Positions 6,867 to 14,234 of a DNA stretch of 33,931 nt are shown here, piece by piece. The DNA is from Candidatus Woesearchaeota archaeon. GTDB taxonomy: Archaea > Nanobdellota > Nanobdellia > Woesearchaeales > JACPBV01. Both the position numbers and the translations under genes were made by a program. The stretch lies in the NCBI GenBank assembly GCA_019322475.1, contig JAHWIN010000004.1, positions 1 to 33,931 of the forward strand, given 5' to 3'. The notes below the pieces were generated by a model that did not search any database, was not told where the DNA came from, and saw nothing but the letters and a program-made list of their open reading frames with translations. How positions within the stretch are numbered: the first letter of the stretch is position 1; the number at the start of each line of letters is the position of its first letter.

Positions 6867-6874
6867 TTTATATT
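6867..6874 (+). promoter_or_regulatory. TATA-like box of the 6901 gene
   Basis: TTTATATT is centred about 30 nt before the ATG at 6901, so transcription would begin at or a few bases before the start codon and the mRNA would be essentially leaderless. Confidence 0.5.
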
Positions 6875-6900
6875 CTCTGCCTTATTACCTTTGATATAGG

Positions 6901-7260
6901 ATGGTCTCAGGAGGCAGCTATACTATTTCATTAGATGAGTTGTCTATAACTTACCTGCCCTCTATAAATAAGAGGGTAGAAACAATCTACTATCTTCTAG
7001 AAGGCAAAATAAAAAAACCGGTTGCATATGTTGAAAATCCAGTTTCTGGAAATCCTATAATAACCCTAGTGAGGCCTATTAGCGAGGAGGATATCGAGAA
7101 GGCACTTGAAGCACTATCCCATATCCAAGAGTATACGCTTGGCGCCATACAGCTCGGCCCTCTGGAAAGAGAGATCAGGTCTGAAATAAGTCTGGTTGAG
7201 ATCGATCTGGCCTCCATATTAAACTCTGGATTCAATTATTTTAACTTTGTAAAATTCTAG
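6901..7260 (+). CDS. hypothetical protein, leaderless
   Basis: The protein has 119 residues and is soluble by appearance. It has an N-terminal part rich in short strands (GSYTISLDELSITYLP), a helix (SEEDIEKALEALSHI) and a C-terminal part ending NYFNFVKF. I do not recognise the family. It is convergent with the UPF0248 gene and divergent from gatE, and it separates gatE from the gatD operon. Its Thr, Ser and Ile content and AT-rich codons differ slightly from the neighbours. Its own promoter suggests that it is a real gene. Confidence 0.6.
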   Translation: MVSGGSYTISLDELSITYLPSINKRVETIYYLLEGKIKKPVAYVENPVSGNPIITLVRPISEEDIEKALEALSHIQEYTLGAIQLGPLEREIRSEISLVEIDLASILNSGFNYFNFVKF

Positions 7261-7313
7261 TCTTTGAATCCAATCTCTGCTTAAGCTTAGATGCTGCATA
7301 CAAAGAAAAACCA

Positions 7314-7571
7314 TCACTGCCTATCTTCACGCTTCCTTTCCCACACTACCTTTCCTTTCTTCCTAATTTCCCTTATCCTGTGCATCGGGATATAGGTCTC
7401 CTTGGCCCTTTCCAGCAGCATGAAATTTCCTTCTATCCTTTTGACCTCATCAAACCCTATGAAGACAATCTTCTTTCTTATGTTGCCCCAATAACCTATA
7501 GAATAATCAGGCCCATCCTCTTTTTTATCCCACATTACCCTGTTCAACAGCTCTTTGGCAGGGATCATCAT
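7314..7571 (-). CDS. UPF0248/DUF504 protein (MJ1316 domain)
   Basis: The 85-residue protein has the family's hallmarks: start IPAKELLNRVMWD, middle YSIGYWGNIRKKIVFIGFDEV, and end YIPMHRIREIRKKGKVVWER. The MJ1316 domain is predicted in the literature to recognise cyclic phosphate ends of RNA; this is a family-level statement and not proof for this protein. The start overlaps the gatD stop by 4 nt, so the two are co-translated, and the gene ends a four-gene operon. Association with a tRNA-modifying enzyme fits an RNA-related role. Confidence 0.85.
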   Translation of the reverse strand: MMIPAKELLNRVMWDKKEDGPDYSIGYWGNIRKKIVFIGFDEVKRIEGNFMLLERAKETYIPMHRIREIRKKGKVVWERKREDRQ

Positions 7572-8863
7572 AGGAACTCATCAGGGACTATCCTCTTGTT
7601 TATCTCCCCTCTCAGGTTAGTCCCTATAAGCCTTTTGACCTCTTCCTTGTCCTTGTAATTGCCAAGCAGCCATGACAGCTTGACCAGGGCCGTGTTGGGC
7701 AGCATGTCTTCCCCCGAGATTACTCCAAGGCCGGCAAGCTCTGCTCCCCTGCTGTAGACATGCATGTGAACCCTTCCGAAAAGGCACTGTGTCGTCATCA
7801 CCACTACACATCCTGAATCGATGACTTTTTTTATTGCAGGATACATCTTTTTGTGTATGCTGGATACCTCATCGAGGGCCTTCCCAGGAGTATGCCCCAG
7901 GCCTGTACCTTCTATCACAAGGCCCTTATAGCCTTTAAAGAACTCGAACTGTTCAGGGAACATGTTCACATGGACCTTTAGCAGGCCGACCTTATCTTCC
8001 ATCAAAGGCCTTATTGACAACCTCTTATTCCTGTCTTTTTTTGCATATTCATCGCTGGTAAACCTTATCTTTCTTGTCTCATAATCAACCTCTGCTATGA
8101 CCAGGTCATTTACAGGCTTAAAAGCATCCCTTCTTGAGCTGTGCAGCTTTCTTGTCTTGCAGGCAGGAAGTATTGCACTTATCTTGTCATCCATCCCCTT
8201 GTGCATGCATATAGCCACTCCTGCAAAATCGCTTTTGGCTATGAATTCAGAGGCGCATATCAGGTTCATGGCAGCATCAGAGCTTCCCCTGTCAGAGCTT
8301 CTTTGGGCCCCTACAAGTATTATCGGTATGGGCGCCTGCTCGACTATGAACGCCAGCGCAGCTGCTGCAGGGGCCAGGTTGTCGGTCCCCATGCCTATTA
8401 TGACGCCCTCAACACCTTTCTTAGCCTCTTTTTCTATGGCTTCTGCAATAACCTTAAAGTGCTTGAACCTTAAGTCATCAGAGAGCATGTTTGATATCAG
8501 CCTTGAGTCAAGGTTTGCTATCTTTTCCAGCTCAGGAAACATCACTATAAGGTCTTCAGGCTTGAATGAAGAATAGACAGCCCCTGTATTGTAGTCTACC
8601 TTGGAAGCTATGGTCCCTCCTGTATGGAGTATGGCTATACTGGGAAGACCAGGGATTTTCTTGATCCTCCTGCCCTGCCCTGCCCTTGCTTTTTTTCCTT
8701 CCCCTGTCTTCTCTATCTTCTTTATCTTTTTCTTATCTATCCCCATATTATATCCGCTTTCCAGCTTTATGACAACAGAGCTGCTTTCCTTGTTAGGCAT
8801 CAGTATGCCCTCTGTTATGCTGTCATCAGCGATTACCTTTACCTTGTCTCCTGGCTTTGCCAT
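7568..8863 (-). CDS. gatD: glutamyl-tRNA(Gln) amidotransferase subunit D
   Basis: GatD is the asparaginase-like glutaminase of the archaeal GatDE amidotransferase and supplies ammonia to GatE. The 431-residue protein has an N-terminal SH3-like domain (about 1-70), then the asparaginase fold with the first catalytic Thr in HTGGTIAS (80-87), the second motif GMGTDN (157-162), and SSRRDAF followed by the C-terminal lobe (MTTQCLFGRVHMHVYSRGAELAGLG in the family position). In most relatives the second motif reads HGTDTM. Here the His is Met and the second Thr is Asn, while the catalytic Thr160-Asp161 pair is kept. It sits between treT and the UPF0248 gene in one operon. Confidence 0.95.
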   Translation of the reverse strand: MAKPGDKVKVIADDSITEGILMPNKESSSVVIKLESGYNMGIDKKKIKKIEKTGEGKKARAGQGRRIKKIPGLPSIAILHTGGTIASKVDYNTGAVYSSFKPEDLIVMFPELEKIANLDSRLISNMLSDDLRFKHFKVIAEAIEKEAKKGVEGVIIGMGTDNLAPAAAALAFIVEQAPIPIILVGAQRSSDRGSSDAAMNLICASEFIAKSDFAGVAICMHKGMDDKISAILPACKTRKLHSSRRDAFKPVNDLVIAEVDYETRKIRFTSDEYAKKDRNKRLSIRPLMEDKVGLLKVHVNMFPEQFEFFKGYKGLVIEGTGLGHTPGKALDEVSSIHKKMYPAIKKVIDSGCVVVMTTQCLFGRVHMHVYSRGAELAGLGVISGEDMLPNTALVKLSWLLGNYKDKEEVKRLIGTNLRGEINKRIVPDEFL

Positions 8864-8883
8864 CTTTATACCCCTATGACCTG

Positions 8884-10095
8884 TTAAACCTTTGGTTTTG
8901 GATAGAACTGGTTGAACAGCCCGATATAATCCTGAAGATGCCTTGTTATCAGGAAATTATTCTTGACATGCTCGTACCCCTCATTTCCCATATCTTCCCG
9001 AAGCTTATCTTTCCTTAGCAGCTTCAGCGCCTTTTTTACACCGTCTTCCTTGTTTTTTATCAGGAAGCCATTCTTGCCGTCTTTTATCTGGAGGGGTATG
9101 CCTCCAACTTCAGTGCCTAATACAGGCGTCTTTTTCCATAAGGCCTCCGAAACGGTCAATGCAAACCCCTCTTTTATGGAATTTTGGAAGACCATAGCAG
9201 ATTCCTGCTGCAGGGCATTCACCAAAAGGTCGTTTTTTTCAGTAAGGATATGGATATCTTTTACCTTGTCTGCCTTTTGCTTTACCTTATGGTAGATGAT
9301 GGGCCCCTGAGGGTCATCCTCTGCAGTGTCCCCCATAAGCACAAGCTGGCAGTCCTCCTCTTTTTTAATCCTTTGGAACATCTTTATCACACCAAAATGG
9401 TCTTTCCAGGGGTCAAACCTGGAAACCTGGCAGACTATGGGCCTGTTCAGGTCTATCCCTTGGTTAGAAAGGATCTTTTTTGCCAGGACATGGCTTATCT
9501 TCTTGTTCTTTGTTGACAGCGGGTCTATGCTCGGATGTATGATGAACTGCGGCTCTTTTACCCCTTTTATCCTGAATTTCTTCGAGGATATTACAGTCCC
9601 GTCAAACTTTCTTATAAAAGGAAGCAAAAAATTGATCGTGCTGTGGTAAGGGTTAGAGACGTCGATATGGCAGCGCCAAAGCCACGTCGTCTTTTTTTCA
9701 TATTGTTTGACCATGCCTAATGGCTGAGGGTCATGGATGATCACTATATCATGGTCTTTTATGTGGTTTATCATGGAATTCCTTTTGCAGTATTCTATGT
9801 AGGTATCTTTCCTTTCCTGGCTCATCTCCCATTTTCTTCCCTGGAGCCCGTTATGTATCCCTTTGGTGATCTTAAAGAAAGAGTGGGATCCTAACAGGAC
9901 CCTCCATCCCGTGTTTATCCCCAGGTCATTCATAAGGAATACCATTGTGTTTAGGATCTCTGCAACCCCTCCCCCTACTGATGTTGAGTTTATGTGGACT
10001 GCGTGCTTGCCTTTCAGGTGCTCAGAATCTTCCTTTACCTTCTTTATGAAATCATTCCCCACTATATGCCTGTAGTCATCAAGTTTAGGTATCAT
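8884..10095 (-). CDS. treT: trehalose glycosyl-transferring synthase (TreT), GT4 family
   Basis: TreT makes trehalose from a nucleotide-activated glucose (ADP- or UDP-glucose) and glucose. The 403-residue protein has a GT-B fold. The N-terminal domain starts with the TreT-type segment HINSTSVGGGVAEIL and contains IIHDPQPLGMV and WRCHIDVSNPY. The C-terminal domain has VCQVSRFDPWKD, the donor-site motif QNSIKEGFALTVSEALWKK and GTEVGGIPLQI. These features fit TreT better than other GT4 enzymes. Its start overlaps the stop of the GT4-HAD gene by 4 nt, so both act in the same pathway by inference. Trehalose could serve as compatible solute or carbon store. Confidence 0.88.
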   Translation of the reverse strand: MIPKLDDYRHIVGNDFIKKVKEDSEHLKGKHAVHINSTSVGGGVAEILNTMVFLMNDLGINTGWRVLLGSHSFFKITKGIHNGLQGRKWEMSQERKDTYIEYCKRNSMINHIKDHDIVIIHDPQPLGMVKQYEKKTTWLWRCHIDVSNPYHSTINFLLPFIRKFDGTVISSKKFRIKGVKEPQFIIHPSIDPLSTKNKKISHVLAKKILSNQGIDLNRPIVCQVSRFDPWKDHFGVIKMFQRIKKEEDCQLVLMGDTAEDDPQGPIIYHKVKQKADKVKDIHILTEKNDLLVNALQQESAMVFQNSIKEGFALTVSEALWKKTPVLGTEVGGIPLQIKDGKNGFLIKNKEDGVKKALKLLRKDKLREDMGNEGYEHVKNNFLITRHLQDYIGLFNQFYPKPKV

Positions 10096-12068
10096 CTTCT
10101 CATCCTTAATTTTTTTATTATCTCTCTTACTCCCCGGGTAGAGGGCATCTTTGTCACCTGGTCAGCGAGCTTCTTAAGCTTTTTGTCCGCATTTGCAAGC
10201 GCGATCTTAAACCCCGGGTTAAGGAACATGTCTATATCGTTTTCTCCGTCCCCTATCATTATGGCCTTGTCCATGTCAAGATTTAGGTGCTGCATCGCTA
10301 TCTGAAGGCCTGACCCTTTGTCTATCTCTAAAGGAGTTATCATTATCTCATCAACATTTCTTACAAGCTTGACCTTGTCCTTTATCCTGCTGAGCTTCTC
10401 TTCGACTATATCCTTGTATCCCTCTTTTATGCTGATTATTATCTTTCCGACCACTGTTCCGGGAAGCTCCAGCTCCCTTATCATCCTCTTTGCCTTCTTC
10501 ATGTAATATGTATTTATAGATATCGTTTTTTTCTTTTTGGGAAAATAGATAACAGCCCCGTTTTCTGATACTATGCATCTCCAGAAATTCAGCCTGCTGC
10601 ACATCTTTCTTACATAATAGAAAGGCCTTCCTGTAGCCAGGATGAGGTTTTCGTTCAGGCTTTTCAGCTCTTTAAGGAGCCCTTTGTCATAGTCTTTTTC
10701 ATCAAACTCATGCTTGGGCGGCTTGTCTGTTATTGTCCTGTCCAGGTCAGTCACTATAGCCTTTACATCAGGGATGTTCAGGTATTCCACCTTATGAAAC
10801 TCATCCTTTATCTTTTTGACCTGGTTGTAGAGGATGACATGCTTCTCTATGCCCCTTTCGATCTTAAAGTTATCCTCTACAGCCTTAAGCGAGCTTAAGG
10901 ACATCGCTTTCCTTAGCCTGCTGTCGCTAAGCACCTTTATTATCTTTCCCGCTGTTGAATCTATGTCTCCAACATCTACAAGAAACCCGTTGCTTCTGTT
11001 TTTTACCTGTATAGGTATCCCCCCCACCTTTGTCCCTATGATCGGCTTTCCGCATGCCATCCCCTCTGTCACAGAAAGCCCGAAACCCTCATTTTTAGAG
11101 CACAATGCAACCAGGTCTGAGCTGTTGTAGAGCTCAGGCAGGCTGTTATAGGGGATATTGCCCAGGAAGATAACCTTTTTTTCCATCCTTAGCTTTTTTA
11201 CCAGGCTGTTTACCCTCTCTATGATAACCTCCCTGTCTTTTGAAAGCTTGTTGCTCATGGACTGGCCGCCTACAAAGACAAGCCTTGCATCAGGAACCTT
11301 TTTCAGGACCTTTGGAAAAGCATTTATCAGCTGCTCATGCCCTGATTTTGGATCAACCCTTTGGACGCATAAGACAACCTTTGAATTTACAGGAAGGCCG
11401 TATTTTTTCTTCACTTCAGCCTTGTCTACATCAAGGACCCTGAACAAGCCGGTATTCGCTATGGGATATATCAGTTCAGTCTTCTTTTTTGGAAGCCCTG
11501 CATTGACAGCAGCCCTGATGTAATCATTTGAAGAGAAGACAACCTTGTCATATTCTTTAAGGTGCTTGACCAAAAATTCAGAAAGCCCCTTATCCATGTT
11601 TTCTATAAAAGGGATATGCCATGTCAATATCAGGGGCGTCCCTCTTGGCACATACTTATACGAAAAAAGCAGCTGGAAGTCATGGATATGGACTATATCT
11701 GCAGGGTTCTGCTCAAGAAGCCCTTTTATCTCCTCGCCGAAATACTCGTTGACAGTATTGAACTCTGTAAACCCTTCCATCTCATGCACAGAATCCTTAA
11801 ATTTTCCCTCGCTTTGATGGCACCCTTTATAGACAGCTTCCTTGAACCTGCTGTATTTCCTCATTATCTTCTTATCGACAGGCTCTTTAGGGACCCTATG
11901 CACCTTTATCCCTTTGATCTCATCATAGTTCTCTTCCCCTGACGGCCTAAGGTGCACCTCAACGACCTCATTGCCTTTTTTTGTCATCTCATTAGCCAGG
12001 TTCAGAAGATAAGTAGAGACCCCCCCTATGTGGGGATAGAATGACTGGCTTGCATAGTATATTTTCAT
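10092..12068 (-). CDS. GT4 glycosyltransferase fused to a HAD phosphatase
   Basis: The 658-residue protein joins two enzymes. Residues 1 to about 410 form a GT4 glycosyltransferase (FYPHIGGVSTYLLNLANEM, later KNEGFGLSVTEGMACGKP and GTKVGGIPIQV). Residues from about 425 form a Cof-type HAD phosphatase with motif I DLDRTIT, motif II LATGR, the Lys of motif III in EIDKGSGL and motif IV GDGENDIDMF. The order is that of sucrose-phosphate synthases with a C-terminal phosphatase, which suggests synthesis of a sugar-phosphate conjugate followed by dephosphorylation. The exact sugar is not known. A TATA box (12103-12113) and a strong GGAGGTGT ribosome site drive the operon from here through treT, gatD and the UPF0248 gene. 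Confidence 0.88.
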   Translation of the reverse strand: MKIYYASQSFYPHIGGVSTYLLNLANEMTKKGNEVVEVHLRPSGEENYDEIKGIKVHRVPKEPVDKKIMRKYSRFKEAVYKGCHQSEGKFKDSVHEMEGFTEFNTVNEYFGEEIKGLLEQNPADIVHIHDFQLLFSYKYVPRGTPLILTWHIPFIENMDKGLSEFLVKHLKEYDKVVFSSNDYIRAAVNAGLPKKKTELIYPIANTGLFRVLDVDKAEVKKKYGLPVNSKVVLCVQRVDPKSGHEQLINAFPKVLKKVPDARLVFVGGQSMSNKLSKDREVIIERVNSLVKKLRMEKKVIFLGNIPYNSLPELYNSSDLVALCSKNEGFGLSVTEGMACGKPIIGTKVGGIPIQVKNRSNGFLVDVGDIDSTAGKIIKVLSDSRLRKAMSLSSLKAVEDNFKIERGIEKHVILYNQVKKIKDEFHKVEYLNIPDVKAIVTDLDRTITDKPPKHEFDEKDYDKGLLKELKSLNENLILATGRPFYYVRKMCSRLNFWRCIVSENGAVIYFPKKKKTISINTYYMKKAKRMIRELELPGTVVGKIIISIKEGYKDIVEEKLSRIKDKVKLVRNVDEIMITPLEIDKGSGLQIAMQHLNLDMDKAIMIGDGENDIDMFLNPGFKIALANADKKLKKLADQVTKMPSTRGVREIIKKLRMRR

Positions 12069-12070
12069 TT

Positions 12071-12078
12071 ACACCTCC
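12071..12078 (-). promoter_or_regulatory. strong ribosome binding site of the GT4-HAD gene
   Basis: GGAGGTGT lies 2 nt upstream of the ATG at 12068 and matches the archaeal anti-SD end very well. It fixes the start codon. Confidence 0.7.
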
Positions 12079-12102
12079 ATTTGGAAGCTTTAAACTGCTA
12101 AT

Positions 12103-12113
12103 GTTATATAAAG
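12103..12113 (-). promoter_or_regulatory. TATA box of the GT4-HAD/treT/gatD operon
   Basis: CTTTATATAAC on the minus strand predicts a start near 12083, giving a leader of about 15 nt that holds the ribosome site. Confidence 0.55.
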
Positions 12114-12182
12114 TTTACTGCAAAAGCTATAGCCTATGCGTATTTTTAAGAGGATAAAATAAGAGAGAGGAGAGGTTTTATG

Positions 12183-12299
12183 TTAGGCAGGAACATTATC
12201 ATCTGTTTTTTTGCCGATTATTTCCTTCAATTTTTCTATAATCTTTTGGATAGCCTGTGCTTTTCCTTTATCCGGCGTTATCCTGATCAGCCCTTCCAT
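12183..12299 (-). CDS. 38-residue ORF, possible HEPN-like remnant
   Basis: The ORF starts 13 nt inside the end of the MNT gene and reads MEGLIRITPDKGKAQAIQ, then IIEKLKEIIGKKTDDNVPA. The phrase LIRITPDKxKA opens a family of archaeal proteins, probably HEPN-like, often encoded beside nucleotidyltransferases; I recall the motif but cannot search for it. Those proteins are several times longer, so this looks like the N-terminal stub of one. It may also be a genuine micro-protein acting with the nucleotidyltransferase. Confidence 0.45.
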   Translation of the reverse strand: MEGLIRITPDKGKAQAIQKIIEKLKEIIGKKTDDNVPA

Positions 12300-12844
12300 C
12301 TTGCCATCTTAACTTTCAGATACCCCTTCAGCCTGTCCCCATTGAGGATATTGTTCTTTAACTCTTCACTTAGCCTATCGAAGTTCTTTTCAAAGAAGGG
12401 GTTTATCTCTCTTTTTAACTTTCTTTCGTATCTGTTTAGGTCCATCACTTTTCTTTCGCATTGGATATATAAGTCGATGTCGCTTCCTTTTATGTCTTCC
12501 CCCCTTGAAGCAGAGCCGAACAGGATTATCGTTTCAGGCATGCATTTTTCAGAAATATGGCCCAAAAGCCCGGATTCTTTTATCCTTGTTATGATGTTCA
12601 GCCTTTTCAGGAACCTAAAATAATCACCATCCCTGTTTGCGTAGTAAACCGGGTAATTATGGATCCTGTGCTTTTTTTTGGCTATCAGGCCTTCATTTTC
12701 AAGCATCTTCAGGTATGATTTGACAGACTTTGGAGCCAGCCCGATGTTTCTGCTGATCTCCCTTAGCTGAAATCCTATGCCTTCAGGCAGGGGGTCATCA
12801 AAAAATACCTCTAAAACCCTATAGATGTTACTTTTTTTCAACAT
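12287..12844 (-). CDS. winged-helix plus MNT-type nucleotidyltransferase
   Basis: The 185-residue protein has an N-terminal winged helix (about residues 1-75, with LREISRNIGLAPKSVKSYLKMLENEGLI) and a C-terminal minimal nucleotidyltransferase with the GS-x10-DxD signature in LFGSASRGEDIKGSDIDLYI. MNT proteins act as antitoxins that AMPylate HEPN toxins, and others are free-standing; here only a 38-residue ORF follows. Met at 12844 is preferred over the ATG at 12862, because the AT-rich TATA-like TTTATATAT at about 12870-12880 puts transcription start next to 12844. The N-terminal domain probably regulates its own promoter. Confidence 0.8.
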   Translation of the reverse strand: MLKKSNIYRVLEVFFDDPLPEGIGFQLREISRNIGLAPKSVKSYLKMLENEGLIAKKKHRIHNYPVYYANRDGDYFRFLKRLNIITRIKESGLLGHISEKCMPETIILFGSASRGEDIKGSDIDLYIQCERKVMDLNRYERKLKREINPFFEKNFDRLSEELKNNILNGDRLKGYLKVKMARWKG

Positions 12845-12968
12845 ATGTAATATTATTATCACAACTGATATATAAATATTACGGTTTTAAGATAAAAATT
12901 CCCATTTACGCTTCAGTTTTAGGGGAGGGTCTTAATTTTTGTCCAGTCCCCCACAAATGAGCGATACG

Positions 12969-12985
12969 GTTTCTCGATGAGAAAC
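12969..12985. repeat. short perfect inverted repeat after the RloAB-like operon
   Basis: GTTTCTC and GAGAAAC flank GAT, 45 nt beyond the stop of the last gene of the AT-rich operon. It could be a terminator stem, but no T run follows on the minus strand. The surrounding 168-nt gap (12863-13029) shows no gene. Confidence 0.3.
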
Positions 12986-13029
12986 TTCGCAGTTGAAAAT
13001 CTATTTATTTAGAGAAAGAGGCACTATTT

Positions 13030-13614
13030 CTATTCTCTATCAAGATAGTCCGAATACAAATCAAATTGTTTCTTAAATTTGTTTTCTTCGCTTTTAGTGA
13101 GCTTTCCTTCTTTTACTTTTCTAAAAAACTCCGTTTGTTTTTCATAATACTCTTTATCTATGCTCCTTGGGAGAAAAACAATCGTTCTTCTTATGCTTTT
13201 ACCGCAAGATGAGATAATAATATGCAAAGCTTGACACTCATTTTCTTGAATTCGGATATTATGACATTTTTCCAAATTATGCAATTTCTTCTTATTTGCT
13301 TCTGGATAAGAAGTTTTTAGATAAACATTGTAATGTGTTGTGTTATCATGTTTTGTATCATCATATCTGATATCTACATTTCTAAAAAATTGCCTACCAT
13401 CTTCTAAGGTTATTTTTTGTTCTAATACATCACATAAAGAACTTGTATCATTAGGAAATACTATGTATCTTCCTTCTTCGAATTTACTATACAATACCAG
13501 TTCTTTTACATTAATATTCTGGATATGGGGGAACACATTTTTTAATTGTGGAAAAGTAAATGATTCCTCTTTTAGTTTTGGGGTGGATATTATAGAAACA
13601 AAAGTTAGGATCAT
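13030..13614 (-). CDS. unknown third protein of the RloA-RloB cassette
   Basis: The protein has 194 residues and no family I recognise. It has a mixed alpha/beta N-terminal half (MILTFVSIISTPKLK, FVFPHIQNINVKELVLYSKF-type strands) and a strongly charged helical C-terminus (YYEKQTEFFRKVKEGKLTK). There is no membrane segment or signal. The ATG lies one base after the RloB stop, so it is tightly coupled to the RloA-like and RloB genes. Base composition is the same AT-rich type, so the three genes travelled together. It may be a target-binding, effector or regulatory component of the cassette. Confidence 0.7.
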   Translation of the reverse strand: MILTFVSIISTPKLKEESFTFPQLKNVFPHIQNINVKELVLYSKFEEGRYIVFPNDTSSLCDVLEQKITLEDGRQFFRNVDIRYDDTKHDNTTHYNVYLKTSYPEANKKKLHNLEKCHNIRIQENECQALHIIISSCGKSIRRTIVFLPRSIDKEYYEKQTEFFRKVKEGKLTKSEENKFKKQFDLYSDYLDRE

Positions 13615-13615
13615 T

Positions 13616-14233
13616 TTAATTCACATACTCTGTAATTTTAAGAATATCTCCAACAATCCTGAAAACCCCTGTAGAAGGATTACTTTCTAAAGTAAACAGT
13701 TCATTTTTCTTTTTTTTGTGAAATTCTTCTAACTTTTTAGCATTTTTGATTGCATTTGTTCTATGCTCTAACAAAGCATAAAATACATCCTTATCCTTAT
13801 CATAAGGAGGAATATATTTCTTCAAGGATTCTATCAATTGATTATTATTCAGTTTATTTTCAGAATATATAAAATGAAGCAGATATCAAACTTCAAAAGA
13901 AGGATTAGATAAAATAATATTAACTTTATTTCCTGCTGACCTAATGGCCTTGCCAATCTGCTCATTAGTGTTTCCATCGGCATCAAATACACACCAAATT
14001 CCATCACCATTATCTAAATCAAGACCAAACCTCCCAATTTGAGATTTAGCGAATTCTACAAGCCCTACAGGATCTGTTGCTCTTGTGTTTGGAGTTTTTA
14101 TTATTAAACCGCATCCTCTTTTTCTATAACGATTAAAGTAAATTCTCTCAGTTTTTTCTCCTTCACATACAATTACAAATACCCTATACTCTTTCCTTGT
14201 CCCTTTTTTTCTATCCCTATACCCTTTTTCCAT
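13616..14233 (-). pseudogene. rloB: RloB-family protein interrupted by one in-frame TGA
   Basis: One frame runs from ATG 14233 to TAA 13616 (206 codons) with a single TGA at 13886-13888. The first part has TOPRIM-like features: VIVCEGEKTERIYF and WCVFDADGNTN. The TGA follows SNPSFEV and is followed by YLLHF, and in RloB proteins this place reads SNPxFExWxLLHF, so the stop replaces the conserved Trp (TGG to TGA). After the stop the typical C-terminal parts remain (KKYIPPYDK, NAIKNAKKLEEF, SNPSTGVFRIVGDIL). Length with the TGA read through is normal for the family. Possible explanations are a recent nonsense mutation, an assembly error or stop readthrough. TGA ends many genes here, so general recoding is excluded. 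Confidence 0.85.
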
Positions 14234-14234
14234 C

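Noticed and set aside
12969..13000. CRISPR-repeat-like sequence (GTTTCTC...GTTGAAAA)
   Set aside because: Only one copy is present and there is no array or cas gene in the window.
13616..14233. Genome-wide reading of TGA as Trp or a selenocysteine codon
   Set aside because: TGA ends many intact genes here, several in ATGA overlaps, and the position in RloB is a conserved Trp and not a Cys.
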